Of a stretch of DNA of 64,000 nt, positions 43,427-52,108 are shown in pieces. This DNA comes from Desulfothermus sp964427155. Its GTDB lineage: Bacteria > Desulfobacterota > Desulfovibrionia > Desulfovibrionales > Desulfothermaceae. The first letter of the stretch is position 1; every line of letters begins with the position of its first letter. The notes under the pieces are model-generated. The model was not told the origin of the DNA. It searched no databases and saw only the letters and a program-made list of their open reading frames with translations. The translations under genes and the position numbers were made by a program. Location: NCBI GenBank assembly GCA_964427155.1, contig CAYRSC010000004.1, forward strand, positions 186,001 through 250,000. The letters run 5' to 3'.

Positions 43427-45340
43427 TTAAGACTTCCTGGCCAATATCTTTTCCACCAGGGCCTGAACTTCGGGGTCCTGTTCCTCATTCAAAAATTCTA
43501 TCAAAAGTCTGGTGGCCTCTGGACTCTCAATCTTATCCAGGGTCTCCACCACCTTTATCTTAAGCAAGTTATTATTCCCTTTTAAAATAGGCTCTAACAC
43601 CCCAATATCAAATCCCTCTTTTATCTCTCCAAGTATCTCCATGGCCCTCATCTTTACCCAGTCATCGTCATCTTCCAGCTTTCCCACCACATAAGATATT
43701 ATCTTGGACTTGTCCTTCAATTGATAGAGGGCATCCAAGGCACTAACCCTCACCTCTTTGCTTATATCTTGAAGCCTGGGCACAATATTCTCTATTATCT
43801 CGTCTTCGTCCTCACAACACAGGATATAGGATTCCACTGCAACCTTGCGAATGTCCTCTTCTTCATCCTCCAAGGCCCTTTGAATGTAGGGCAAAAATCT
43901 CTTCTCTCCAAATCTCCCAAAGGCGTAGATGGCCATGAGCCTGTGCAGGGGATTTTCACTGGATGCCATTTCCATAAATCTCTCTTTGATGTAGTCGCTA
44001 CCAAGGGCGATGCAGGCATTTAGGGCCACCTCCTTTACATCATCGTAGGGATGATCCAGGAACCTCAAAAGACGAGGCGCGGCATCCTCAAACCTTAATT
44101 TTTCTCCCAAAAACTTAAGGGCATTTTTTATAACCTTTCCATCCTTATGCCTCTCAAGCACATCCAGAAAGAAATCCCTTACATCTTCCTCCCCTTTATC
44201 ACACAGGGCCTTACTGATCTCCCTTTGAATATCCCTATCCACATTCCAAAATATATCCACCAACACTTCTCTGGCCTCAGGTGTATCCATCTCACAGAGC
44301 AAACGAATGGCAAAGAGCTTTCTCTTCTCCTCTCCTGAATTGAGGTCTTGAAGCAAAGAAGGGGTAACCCCAAACCCCTTTAAGATATCCCTTATCTCTT
44401 CCAGCAACTCCTCATCCTTCTCCTCATCCAGCTCTGCGGCAAAATCCAAAATGGCCCTTGCGGCCCTGTCATTTTTTATACAGGAAAGTCCCTTGAGAGC
44501 GGCCACCTGGACATCCCTGTCTTCATCAGAGAGGGCCTCTATGAGATAATCCTCAAATCTATTTCTCTGTCCCTCGCTCAACAACTCCAGGGTCCTGCTT
44601 CCCATAAGGGTAACCAGTGCCTGAATTATTTTATTCCTTAAAGGAATATTATCTGTCTCCAGTTTATTTAACAGGGAAGGCACCATCCTAACCTTTCCCA
44701 TCTCTGCAAGGGCATCTATAATGGCCGCATCTATGAGATCAGAACCCTTCCCGAGATGGTTTATGAGGACCTCGGCAGAGGCCTCACTACCCAATCTCTT
44801 CAGGGCCTCAATTGCCGCAAATCTCACCCATTCCTCATCCCCCAGGGCATTTTCAAGACATGGCACAGCCTCCAGATATCCAATCTTACCAAGACTTATG
44901 GCCGCCTGGGACCTCACATTTGGATCCGGGTCTGAGGATAAGATATCACACAAGGGCTTAACCACCATAATGCTCTTTATGTTTCCAAGGATATCCACTG
45001 CAAATATACGTATATCTGGATCTGATTCATACAGAAGGTCCAACAAGATATCTATCCCCTGCTCTCCTATATCCCTTAAGATATCCACAGCCACATTTCG
45101 GATAGATACATCATCCTCCCACAAGAGGGGCACCAGTGCCTGGATGGTAACCTCCCCTCCCAATTTTCTAAGTGAGAGTTCCGCGGCCTCCTGAACCCCC
45201 ACATTGGAACTCTTCAGGAGGTTTACCAGTTGAGGAATGGCCTCAGTACAATTTTCCTCTCCTGCCAGAAAACACGCCTCCCTCACCTCTATGGGGTCGG
45301 AGGAGCGCAATTTTTCTGTTATTGTATTACAACCTGCCAT
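43427..45340 (-). CDS. HEAT-repeat protein
   Basis: 637 residues built almost entirely of HEAT/PBS-lyase-like repeats of about 31 residues (for example VRSQAAISLGKIGYLEAVP; FLDHPYDDVKEVALNACIAL; DDDDWVKMRAMEILGEIKE). No catalytic domain, signal peptide or TM is apparent. Such alpha-solenoids serve as protein scaffolds. It sits between cheR and cheB on the same strand, which suggests a role in assembling or regulating the chemosensory complex; this role is inferred. Confidence 0.8.
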   Translation of the reverse strand: MAGCNTITEKLRSSDPIEVREACFLAGEENCTEAIPQLVNLLKSSNVGVQEAAELSLRKLGGEVTIQALVPLLWEDDVSIRNVAVDILRDIGEQGIDILLDLLYESDPDIRIFAVDILGNIKSIMVVKPLCDILSSDPDPNVRSQAAISLGKIGYLEAVPCLENALGDEEWVRFAAIEALKRLGSEASAEVLINHLGKGSDLIDAAIIDALAEMGKVRMVPSLLNKLETDNIPLRNKIIQALVTLMGSRTLELLSEGQRNRFEDYLIEALSDEDRDVQVAALKGLSCIKNDRAARAILDFAAELDEEKDEELLEEIRDILKGFGVTPSLLQDLNSGEEKRKLFAIRLLCEMDTPEAREVLVDIFWNVDRDIQREISKALCDKGEEDVRDFFLDVLERHKDGKVIKNALKFLGEKLRFEDAAPRLLRFLDHPYDDVKEVALNACIALGSDYIKERFMEMASSENPLHRLMAIYAFGRFGEKRFLPYIQRALEDEEEDIRKVAVESYILCCEDEDEIIENIVPRLQDISKEVRVSALDALYQLKDKSKIISYVVGKLEDDDDWVKMRAMEILGEIKEGFDIGVLEPILKGNNNLLKIKVVETLDKIESPEATRLLIEFLNEEQDPEVQALVEKILARKS

Positions 45341-45370
45341 ATACTCCCTTCTCTTTTTGTGGTTTTGCCA

Positions 45371-46420
45371 TCAAAGATACAGGTTCCTAGTAATGGCCTC
45401 CGCCATATCCCCAATATCCACTATCTCGTCGGCCAAATTTGCATCCACGATGGCCCTGGGCATCCCATATACCACACAGGTCTTTTCACTCTGTGCAAGG
45501 GCCCTTCCCCCCTTCTGTTTAAGGACCTTGATCCCCTCCAGTCCATCATTTCCCATCCCTGTGAGGATCACTCCCAGGGCCCGTTTGCCCACCCCCAGGG
45601 CAATGGAGCGCATGAGTTCATTGGCCGAGGGCTTATATAGGGCATTAGTTGGCTCCTTACTCACCTCCAATTCTATCCTGCTCACCTTTTGCACCAGCCT
45701 GAGGTGATGTCCCCCTCTGGCAATATATGCCACCCCTGGCCTTACCACCTCTCCATTTTCCGCCTCTTTTACGCTTATCTTGCATATCTCATCCAATCTC
45801 TTGGCAAATGGACCAGTAAAGGCCTCTGGCATATGCTGTGCGATAAGGATAGGGGCAGGAAAATTCTTATCCAATTTGGTGAGGACCTGCTGCACCGCCA
45901 TTGGACCTCCTGTGGATACTCCAATGCCCACTATATCCCTCTTCTGGACCTTTCCCTTAAACTGTCCCACTTCCACATGCTTCTCCACCACCTTCCTTCT
46001 AGTTATCCTGGGAAGCTTTTTCTTTTTGGCAATAAGCTTAACCTTTTCTTGAAGCTCCTTTTCTATCTTAACTATCTCCAGAGAAACCTTGGAGAGCTGT
46101 TTGGGGATATAATCCACTGCACCAAGTTCCAGGGCCTTTAGAGTTGCCTCTGCCCCTTCTCTGGTAAGGGAGCTTACCATCAATACCGGCTTGGGGCACT
46201 CCATCATAATATGCCTAAGGGCGGTCAATCCATCCATTACTGGCATTTCAATATCCAGGGTAACCACATCTGGATCCAGTTCCTTTATCTTTTCAAGACC
46301 TTCCTTACCATCCTTGGCAGTGCCCACCACCTCAATCATGGGATCCTTCTCCAGCATGGAACTTATGGCCTTTCTCATAAAAGCGGAGTCATCAACCACC
46401 AAAACCCTTACTTTTTCCAT
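45371..46420 (-). CDS. cheB: Chemotaxis response regulator methylesterase CheB
   Basis: 349 residues. N-terminal REC with D10/D11 and D56 (VVTLDIEMPVMDG); linker; C-terminal methylesterase with the serine in IGVSTGGPMAV, the His in AQHMPEAFTGPFAKRL, and the Asp in GMGNDGLEG. It removes MCP methyl groups. Ribosome site GGGAGAGGAT. The linker is unusually basic and long (about 120-155). Confidence 0.95.
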   Translation of the reverse strand: MEKVRVLVVDDSAFMRKAISSMLEKDPMIEVVGTAKDGKEGLEKIKELDPDVVTLDIEMPVMDGLTALRHIMMECPKPVLMVSSLTREGAEATLKALELGAVDYIPKQLSKVSLEIVKIEKELQEKVKLIAKKKKLPRITRRKVVEKHVEVGQFKGKVQKRDIVGIGVSTGGPMAVQQVLTKLDKNFPAPILIAQHMPEAFTGPFAKRLDEICKISVKEAENGEVVRPGVAYIARGGHHLRLVQKVSRIELEVSKEPTNALYKPSANELMRSIALGVGKRALGVILTGMGNDGLEGIKVLKQKGGRALAQSEKTCVVYGMPRAIVDANLADEIVDIGDMAEAITRNLYL

Positions 46421-46435
46421 ATATCCTCTCCCTCG

Positions 46436-47911
46436 TTATATTTTTTTCTCCTGGTGCAACATTCGGCTCCAGGTCTCAACCAATTCCTCATCCCACTGAG
46501 ACCCTGCCCCCTTTTCCAATATATTTAAGGCACGCTTGGGATCCATGGCCTGCCTATACGCACGATCAGAGGTCATTGCGTCAAATGCATCCACCACACT
46601 TATTACCCGTGAAAGAAAAGGGATATTATCCCTGTCTATACCATCTGGATATCCCCTTCCGTCCACCCTTTCGTGATGATGATAGATTATGGGCATAATA
46701 TCCTTCAAGGTCTCCACCTGAGATAGTATCTCCCTCCCTATCACAGGATGCTTTTTCATGACCTCGTATTCTTCATCTGTAAGCCTCCCTGGTTTATTCA
46801 GGATACTGTCAGGGATACCTATCTTACCTATGTCGTGGACGATACCAGCCCAATACAGTTTATCCAGTTCCTTGGAGGTAAGTCCCAGCTTCCTTCCCAG
46901 TTTAAGGGCATAATGGGCCACCTGGTCTGAATGACCCTTTGTATAAGAATCCTTGGCCTCCACCGCCTTTGCCAGGGAACGAATCACCTCCCTGTTCATC
47001 TCTATCACCCGTCCATATAACTGGGCATTTTCTATAATGGCCGCTGTTTGAGAGGCAAAGACAGTAAGGAGTTGCAACTCATCTTCATTAAAGGGTGGTG
47101 AGTCCCCCTGCCTCACCAATGCTATGGCCCCAAGGGGGCCCTCTTTGCCTATAAATGGAGAAAGCATTATCTGATAAGAAGAAAGTCCCTTTTCAAGTGA
47201 CATATCCACAATTTCCCTATCTTCTAACCTACCTGGAATGTGTATAATGGATCTTCGTTTTGAAATACAAAGAAAAACCACCTGTTTTATGGCATTTAAA
47301 AGCATTGGGGTGGTCCTAAATAATCCCCTTATCCGGGAGATCTCCATCTTTCTGGACGCTCCCTTTAAAAGAAAAATTGCACTCCCCTCAGGAGAAAAGG
47401 TCCTCTCCACATGAAATAAAAACTCATTTAATACCGCAGATAACTCTAGCTTGGCATTGAGGTCCCTATTTAACTTTAATATCTGGACCAGCTTATCCAG
47501 CCGTTCCCTCTCCTTCCTCTCCATGCGTCTCCTGAAGGCGCTGTCCAGTTTTACCAGCAGGTGATTTAGATAAAAGGGCTTGGGAATATAGTCCAGGGCA
47601 CCTTTTTTCATTACCTCCACTGCAGTCTCTATGGTACCAAATCCCGTCATTACCACCATATCCACGTCCAGATTAAACCTGTTTATCCTATCAATAAGGG
47701 CCAGTCCATCCATCTCTGGCATCTTTAAGTCCGAAAGGACTATATCAATCCCTGGTTCCTTCTTTAATATCTCAAGGGCCTTTGCCCCATTTTCCGCCTC
47801 CACCACCTCATATCCATGATCTGTCAGGGCCTCCCTGCATATCTCCCTCAGGCTCTCTTCATCGTCCACTACCAAGACCTTTCCCTTGGCCATTGACTCT
47901 CTCTCTGCCAT
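46436..47911 (-). CDS. Response regulator with GAF and HD-GYP domains
   Basis: 491 residues from ATG 47911 (GGGAG upstream). REC about 10-125 with D61; GAF-like region about 160-300; HD-GYP about 310-480. All HD-GYP ligands are present: the first His segment KGHSDQVAHYALKLG, HD in GIVHDIGKIGIPD, HHERVDGRGYPDG and DAFDAMTSDRAYR. HD-GYP domains hydrolyse c-di-GMP to pGpG or GMP. As first gene of the chemotaxis operon it couples c-di-GMP turnover to CheA signalling; GAF may sense a ligand. Confidence 0.93.
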   Translation of the reverse strand: MAERESMAKGKVLVVDDEESLREICREALTDHGYEVVEAENGAKALEILKKEPGIDIVLSDLKMPEMDGLALIDRINRFNLDVDMVVMTGFGTIETAVEVMKKGALDYIPKPFYLNHLLVKLDSAFRRRMERKERERLDKLVQILKLNRDLNAKLELSAVLNEFLFHVERTFSPEGSAIFLLKGASRKMEISRIRGLFRTTPMLLNAIKQVVFLCISKRRSIIHIPGRLEDREIVDMSLEKGLSSYQIMLSPFIGKEGPLGAIALVRQGDSPPFNEDELQLLTVFASQTAAIIENAQLYGRVIEMNREVIRSLAKAVEAKDSYTKGHSDQVAHYALKLGRKLGLTSKELDKLYWAGIVHDIGKIGIPDSILNKPGRLTDEEYEVMKKHPVIGREILSQVETLKDIMPIIYHHHERVDGRGYPDGIDRDNIPFLSRVISVVDAFDAMTSDRAYRQAMDPKRALNILEKGAGSQWDEELVETWSRMLHQEKKI

Positions 47912-48094
47912 TTTATTCTCCCAATACCTTGTCTTCTTAATAGGTCACACACCGCCTCTCCCCTCTCCACTCCCTCCCCAGATAAAATAGGTGTGTATTT
48001 CCCTCTAATTTTGTCCCCTTTTTCCTATCCCCAGTGATCCTTCTACCCCACCTCATAAGATTTTATCTTAACCTTAAATGCAACTATCCCTTAT

Positions 48095-49036
48095 CTAACA
48101 AGCCCCTATGGGACACTTATCTGCATTTAAGATCTCAAGATATTCTCCTCCCATCCTCACTGCCAGAAGCCTGTTTTTAGAGGCAAGGTTTATCAAATCC
48201 TCAGAGAGATAAAAGGAGGCAATCATCCCCATCAGGCTCCTCTCCTCAAATTCAGGGAAGAAATCAAAAAAATCCTCCACCAAGGAAAGGACCTCCTCTA
48301 TGTGATGAGATTTAAATTTTGTCTTTACCTCCACCACAAACACATACCCCCCTGCCACTGCAATCACATCATATTCCCGGACCCTCCCATCAGGCAATTT
48401 TTTCCTTCTCCTTACCATAAGGTCTTCTACCTCTAAACCAAAATATCTTCTAATGGCATAGGGGATCCCTGGGGCCACAATATCTTCAGCCTCTGTTCCC
48501 ATCTTTATGGCCATATCACTCCATTTCTTATTTATCTCATCCTTAAATACCTTCATCTCATCTTTGAAATCCCTCATCTCATCCTTAAAATCCAGCATCT
48601 CGTCCTTGAACATCTTCATCTCGTCCTTAAAGTCCAGCATCTCATCCTTAAATACCTTCATCTCATCTTTGAAGTCCCTCATCTCGTCCTTAAAATCCAG
48701 TATCTTGTCCTTGAACATCTTCATCTCGTCCTTAAAGTCCAGCATCTCGTCCTTGAACATCTTCATCTCGTCTTTGAAGTCCAGCATCTCATCCTTAAAT
48801 ACCTTCATCTCGTCTTTGAAGTCCCTCATCTCCTTTGAGAGCTGGTTTACTGAGATCTCTGTGGCCTGATGGAGATAGAGGGTCCTCATAAGGACATATT
48901 CCAGGTAGTCTATCTTTCGGGAGTTCTCCTTTATATCTATTTTATGCTCTTTCAGCGTATTTTCTATCTCTTCCAGTTTATTCAAGATAGCACCTTCCGA
49001 CATGATAAAATCCCCTGTTGATCTCCTCTCTGGCAT
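48095..49036 (-). CDS. Long-coiled-coil protein with PD-(D/E)xK nuclease-like domain
   Basis: 313 residues (start 49036 with GGGGAG; an internal ATG at 49003 is an alternative). After about 68 N-terminal residues comes an almost perfect array of 14 heptads (69-166), each ExxxFKD with hydrophobic a and Phe d positions. The C terminus (about 180-300) has the PD-(D/E)xK-like pattern E181, D223 (EYDVIAV) and E236-x-K238 (VVEVKTKF), as in DUF3782-type proteins. It would be a nuclease-like domain held on a long rod; activity is untested. Stands alone between the che operon and pilus locus. The array's DNA repeats make length variation likely. Confidence 0.75.
   Translation of the reverse strand: MPERRSTGDFIMSEGAILNKLEEIENTLKEHKIDIKENSRKIDYLEYVLMRTLYLHQATEISVNQLSKEMRDFKDEMKVFKDEMLDFKDEMKMFKDEMLDFKDEMKMFKDKILDFKDEMRDFKDEMKVFKDEMLDFKDEMKMFKDEMLDFKDEMRDFKDEMKVFKDEINKKWSDMAIKMGTEAEDIVAPGIPYAIRRYFGLEVEDLMVRRRKKLPDGRVREYDVIAVAGGYVFVVEVKTKFKSHHIEEVLSLVEDFFDFFPEFEERSLMGMIASFYLSEDLINLASKNRLLAVRMGGEYLEILNADKCPIGAC
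48539..48832. repeat. Tandem 21-base repeats (14 copies) inside the coiled-coil gene
   Basis: 294 bases of repeats encode 14 copies of the seven-residue unit ExxxFKD. Higher order: the unit types run RD-KV-LD-KM-LD-KM-LD then RD-KV-LD-KM-LD then RD-KV, so a block of seven and a block of five were probably duplicated. Slipped-strand changes would stay in frame. Confidence 0.85.
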
Positions 49037-49206
49037 AATGTCTCCCCACAAAAATGAGTTTTAAAAAGCCCTCCCATCCCCCTTTAATAGAAGGAGAGGG
49101 CCCATAGTCTCAAAGAGGCCGCCTTGTATTTTCATAATACTCAACTAAAAAATGTTAATGTTTTTTTTGGTCAAGTTCAAGAAATACCTTATCCACCGCT
49201 TCCTTC

Positions 49207-50439
49207 TCACATGGAGCCCATTTTGGAGACCAGACTATAGATGGGAAGGAGTAATCCAGCCATAATAAGGGCAAATATACCTCCCAGGAGCATAAGGAGC
49301 AGGGGTTCCAGGGTCTTACTCAGTGTATCCACCAGGTTTTCCAGGCGCTCCCTATAAACTGTGGCCACATAGCGGGTCTGCTCATCCAGCCTCCCTGTAT
49401 CCTCTCCCACAGCTATCATCCTTATGGCAAAGGGATGAAGGGCCTTTGCCTGTCTCATAGAGGCGGCCACAGTATTGCCCATCTGAATAAAATCCTTTAC
49501 CTGGGAAAGGCGTCTCTTATATACCTCATTTTCAAGTGAATCTATAATTATTTCAAAGGTCCTTAAAATAGAGATCCCTGAAGAGACCAGGATACCCAAA
49601 TTTTCTGTAATCCTAGCTATATAGGAAGTATTTATTATATCTTTAAGAATGGGCACATGTAGCATGGCCATATCAGTAAAAAACTTCACCCGGTTGGAAA
49701 ACCTCCTGGCCATCACCACCAGAATAACCATGAGCACCACCCCACCTGCCGCCATAGATGCCCAGTGCTTAAAAAAATTTGATATCCCTATGACTATACG
49801 GGTGGGAAGAGGTAGGGCCACTTTCATCTCATAAAAAAGCCCCACTATTTGAGGAACCACAAATGCAAACCAGAAGGTTACTGCCCCACTAACCACCACC
49901 ATCAAGAATGCAGGATACTTTAGGGCCCTTTTGGTATCCCTGATTATCTTATCTATATTTAAGAGGTATTCCGAGGCCTTTTTTTCCATATCATCCAGCC
50001 GTCCAGTCTCCTCTCCCACCTTCATCATATTCAGGATCAGATTGGAAAAGACCTTCTGGTGGCGGGCAAGGGCCTCAGAAAAGGTCTGACCCATCTCTAT
50101 ATCTGTACAGAGAAGCTTTATTATATTTTTGAGACGAGGATTTTTTATATCCTCCCCTATCTCTTTCAAGGCAGAGAGGATGGGCACCCCTGCACTTTGC
50201 ATCATTGAGAGGTTGTTAAAGAACTCTGCCAGTTCCTGACGGCTAATGGAAGAAAAAAATTCAGAAAGCAGGAGGTATATGCGAGTGATGAGGGGAGAAT
50301 GCAATTTTATATCCACCACAGTCCCCCCCTGTTTCTCCAGGTAACGAATAGCCGCAGAAATATCATCAAAGGGAAGGACTATCCTGTGGCTCTCTATCTC
50401 CCCGGCAGGGGTAAGGAGCTTATAGCTCACAAGGGGCAT
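49207..50439 (-). CDS. Type II secretion / type IV pilus inner-membrane protein (GspF/PilC)
   Basis: 410 residues. Two copies of the T2SSF domain (about 65-190 and 270-395: FFNNLSMMQSAGVPILSALK; LGILVSSGISILRTFEI) and three membrane spans. It is the platform protein that links the ATPase to the pilus base. Follows GspE and ExeA-like genes in one minus-strand unit. MSHA-pilus (mshG) identity is suggested by the ExeA-GspE-GspF order. Confidence 0.92.
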   Translation of the reverse strand: MPLVSYKLLTPAGEIESHRIVLPFDDISAAIRYLEKQGGTVVDIKLHSPLITRIYLLLSEFFSSISRQELAEFFNNLSMMQSAGVPILSALKEIGEDIKNPRLKNIIKLLCTDIEMGQTFSEALARHQKVFSNLILNMMKVGEETGRLDDMEKKASEYLLNIDKIIRDTKRALKYPAFLMVVVSGAVTFWFAFVVPQIVGLFYEMKVALPLPTRIVIGISNFFKHWASMAAGGVVLMVILVVMARRFSNRVKFFTDMAMLHVPILKDIINTSYIARITENLGILVSSGISILRTFEIIIDSLENEVYKRRLSQVKDFIQMGNTVAASMRQAKALHPFAIRMIAVGEDTGRLDEQTRYVATVYRERLENLVDTLSKTLEPLLLMLLGGIFALIMAGLLLPIYSLVSKMGSM

Positions 50440-50449
50440 AACACCTCCC

Positions 50450-52105
50450 TTAATATCTGAAGCGACCTATCACCCTTTTTAGTTCCTCAGGGGTGGTATC
50501 ACCCAGAATCACCTTTCTTACCCCAACATCAAAGAGGGTGGAAAAGCCCTTTTCTCTCACCAGCGACTCTATCTCATAGAGCCTGGCCCCTTTCTCCAAA
50601 AGACGCCTAGTATCTGAATCAATGGAGAGGATCTCATATATCACTGTTCTACCCAAGTAACCTGTATCCATACAAAATTCACATCCCTCTCCATATACTA
50701 TCTCTTTTACCTCTGTCTTTAAATAGTCCACCTCCTCCTGGGTGGGGGGCCTGCTGGACCTGCAATGGGGGCATACTGTCCTCACCAGTCTCTGGCTCAC
50801 CACACACACCAGGGTTTCAGCCAGCGTCAACATATCAGCTCCCAGGCCAATAAGCCTTGGAATGGCCCCAAGGGCAGTATTTGAATGCAATGTTGACAGG
50901 ACAAGATGTCCTGTGGTTGCTGCAGATAAGGCGGTCTTGGTGGTTGGCTCATCTCTTATCTCACCAATCAATATAACATCTGGATCATGCCTTAAAAAAT
51001 ACCGCATTGCCCCTGCAAAGGTATAGCCCGCGGCCTCATTTACCTGAGTCTGTCTTGCCATGGGCACCACATACTCTATGGGGTTTTCAATGGTAAGCAC
51101 ATTCTTATCCAGCAGGTCTAGAGAATTTATCCCTGCAATGAGGGTGGTGGATTTACCAGAGCCTGTGGGACCGGTGAGTAATATTATTCCAAATGGCTCA
51201 TTAAAGGAGCTCTGGAGGACAGGAAGATGCTCAGGTAAAAAACCCAGACTCTCCAGGGAAAAGGTGCCCTGACCACGGGATAGGAGCCTGAGAACCACAT
51301 TCTCCCCATAAGGGGTAACAATGGTGGATACCCTTATATCATAAGAACGTTCCAGAAGACTTACCCTCCATCTTCCATCCTGGGGGAGACGCTGCTCTGA
51401 GATGTCCATATTGGAATTGAGTTTTATGGCCGTTATTACCCGAGCAAGTTTCTTGGGCAAAAAGGCAATGTGCCTTAACACCCCATCTATTCTAAAGGAA
51501 ATGGAGATCCCCTCTTCCATGGAAGATACATGGATGTCGGTACTCCTCTTTTTTATTGCTAGCAAGAGCAGGTACTGAAGGAAATTGTCAGGACTTACTG
51601 TCATGGTGGTATCAGAAGATAGTACCTGAATCTCCCGCTCAAGGAGTTTTTCTATGGGATTTTCCAAAAAATAAAACCAGTTATAAATGGATGTTACAAG
51701 TTTGGTCTCCTCACATATCCTGAAATCTATCTCATAGGGGGCAAATCGCTTCACATTATAGTGAATCCTATCATCTGGCACCTGAGAGGTGGCCACCACT
51801 GCAATTGAATCCTTTACCCAGAGGGGAAGGATCTTATTTGTGAGACAGAAATTTCTGTTAAACCGGGCAAGGAATTTACTGTCAGGGGTGACCTTATTGA
51901 GGTCAATGAACTCCAGTCCCACCTGCTCAGAAAGGGCACGGGCCACATCATAATCTGAGACCACTCCCAGATGAATAAGGACCTCACCCAGTTTTTCCCC
52001 TGTAACCTTCTGGACCCTGAGGGCATACCTTATATGCTTCTCCTCTATGAGCCCCCTTTGTTTGAGCAATTCGCCCAGCAGGACCTTTTTAGAATTTCCC
52101 GCCAT
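50450..52105 (-). CDS. Type II secretion / type IV pilus assembly ATPase (GspE/PilB)
   Basis: 551 residues. N-terminal MshEN-like domain (about 5-60); core with Walker A GPTGSGKSTTLIAGI, Asp box and Walker B (DPDVILIGEIRDEPT), HRLV-type segment SQRLVRTVCPHC and a C4 zinc site (CPHC...CEFC). Hexameric motor that polymerises (pseudo)pilins. 3 bases after the ExeA-like gene. Confidence 0.93.
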   Translation of the reverse strand: MAGNSKKVLLGELLKQRGLIEEKHIRYALRVQKVTGEKLGEVLIHLGVVSDYDVARALSEQVGLEFIDLNKVTPDSKFLARFNRNFCLTNKILPLWVKDSIAVVATSQVPDDRIHYNVKRFAPYEIDFRICEETKLVTSIYNWFYFLENPIEKLLEREIQVLSSDTTMTVSPDNFLQYLLLLAIKKRSTDIHVSSMEEGISISFRIDGVLRHIAFLPKKLARVITAIKLNSNMDISEQRLPQDGRWRVSLLERSYDIRVSTIVTPYGENVVLRLLSRGQGTFSLESLGFLPEHLPVLQSSFNEPFGIILLTGPTGSGKSTTLIAGINSLDLLDKNVLTIENPIEYVVPMARQTQVNEAAGYTFAGAMRYFLRHDPDVILIGEIRDEPTTKTALSAATTGHLVLSTLHSNTALGAIPRLIGLGADMLTLAETLVCVVSQRLVRTVCPHCRSSRPPTQEEVDYLKTEVKEIVYGEGCEFCMDTGYLGRTVIYEILSIDSDTRRLLEKGARLYEIESLVREKGFSTLFDVGVRKVILGDTTPEELKRVIGRFRY

Positions 52106-52108
52106 AGT

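Noticed and set aside
48539..48832. CRISPR array
   Set aside because: The regularly spaced repeats are direct 21-base units without unique spacers and lie in frame inside a coding sequence.
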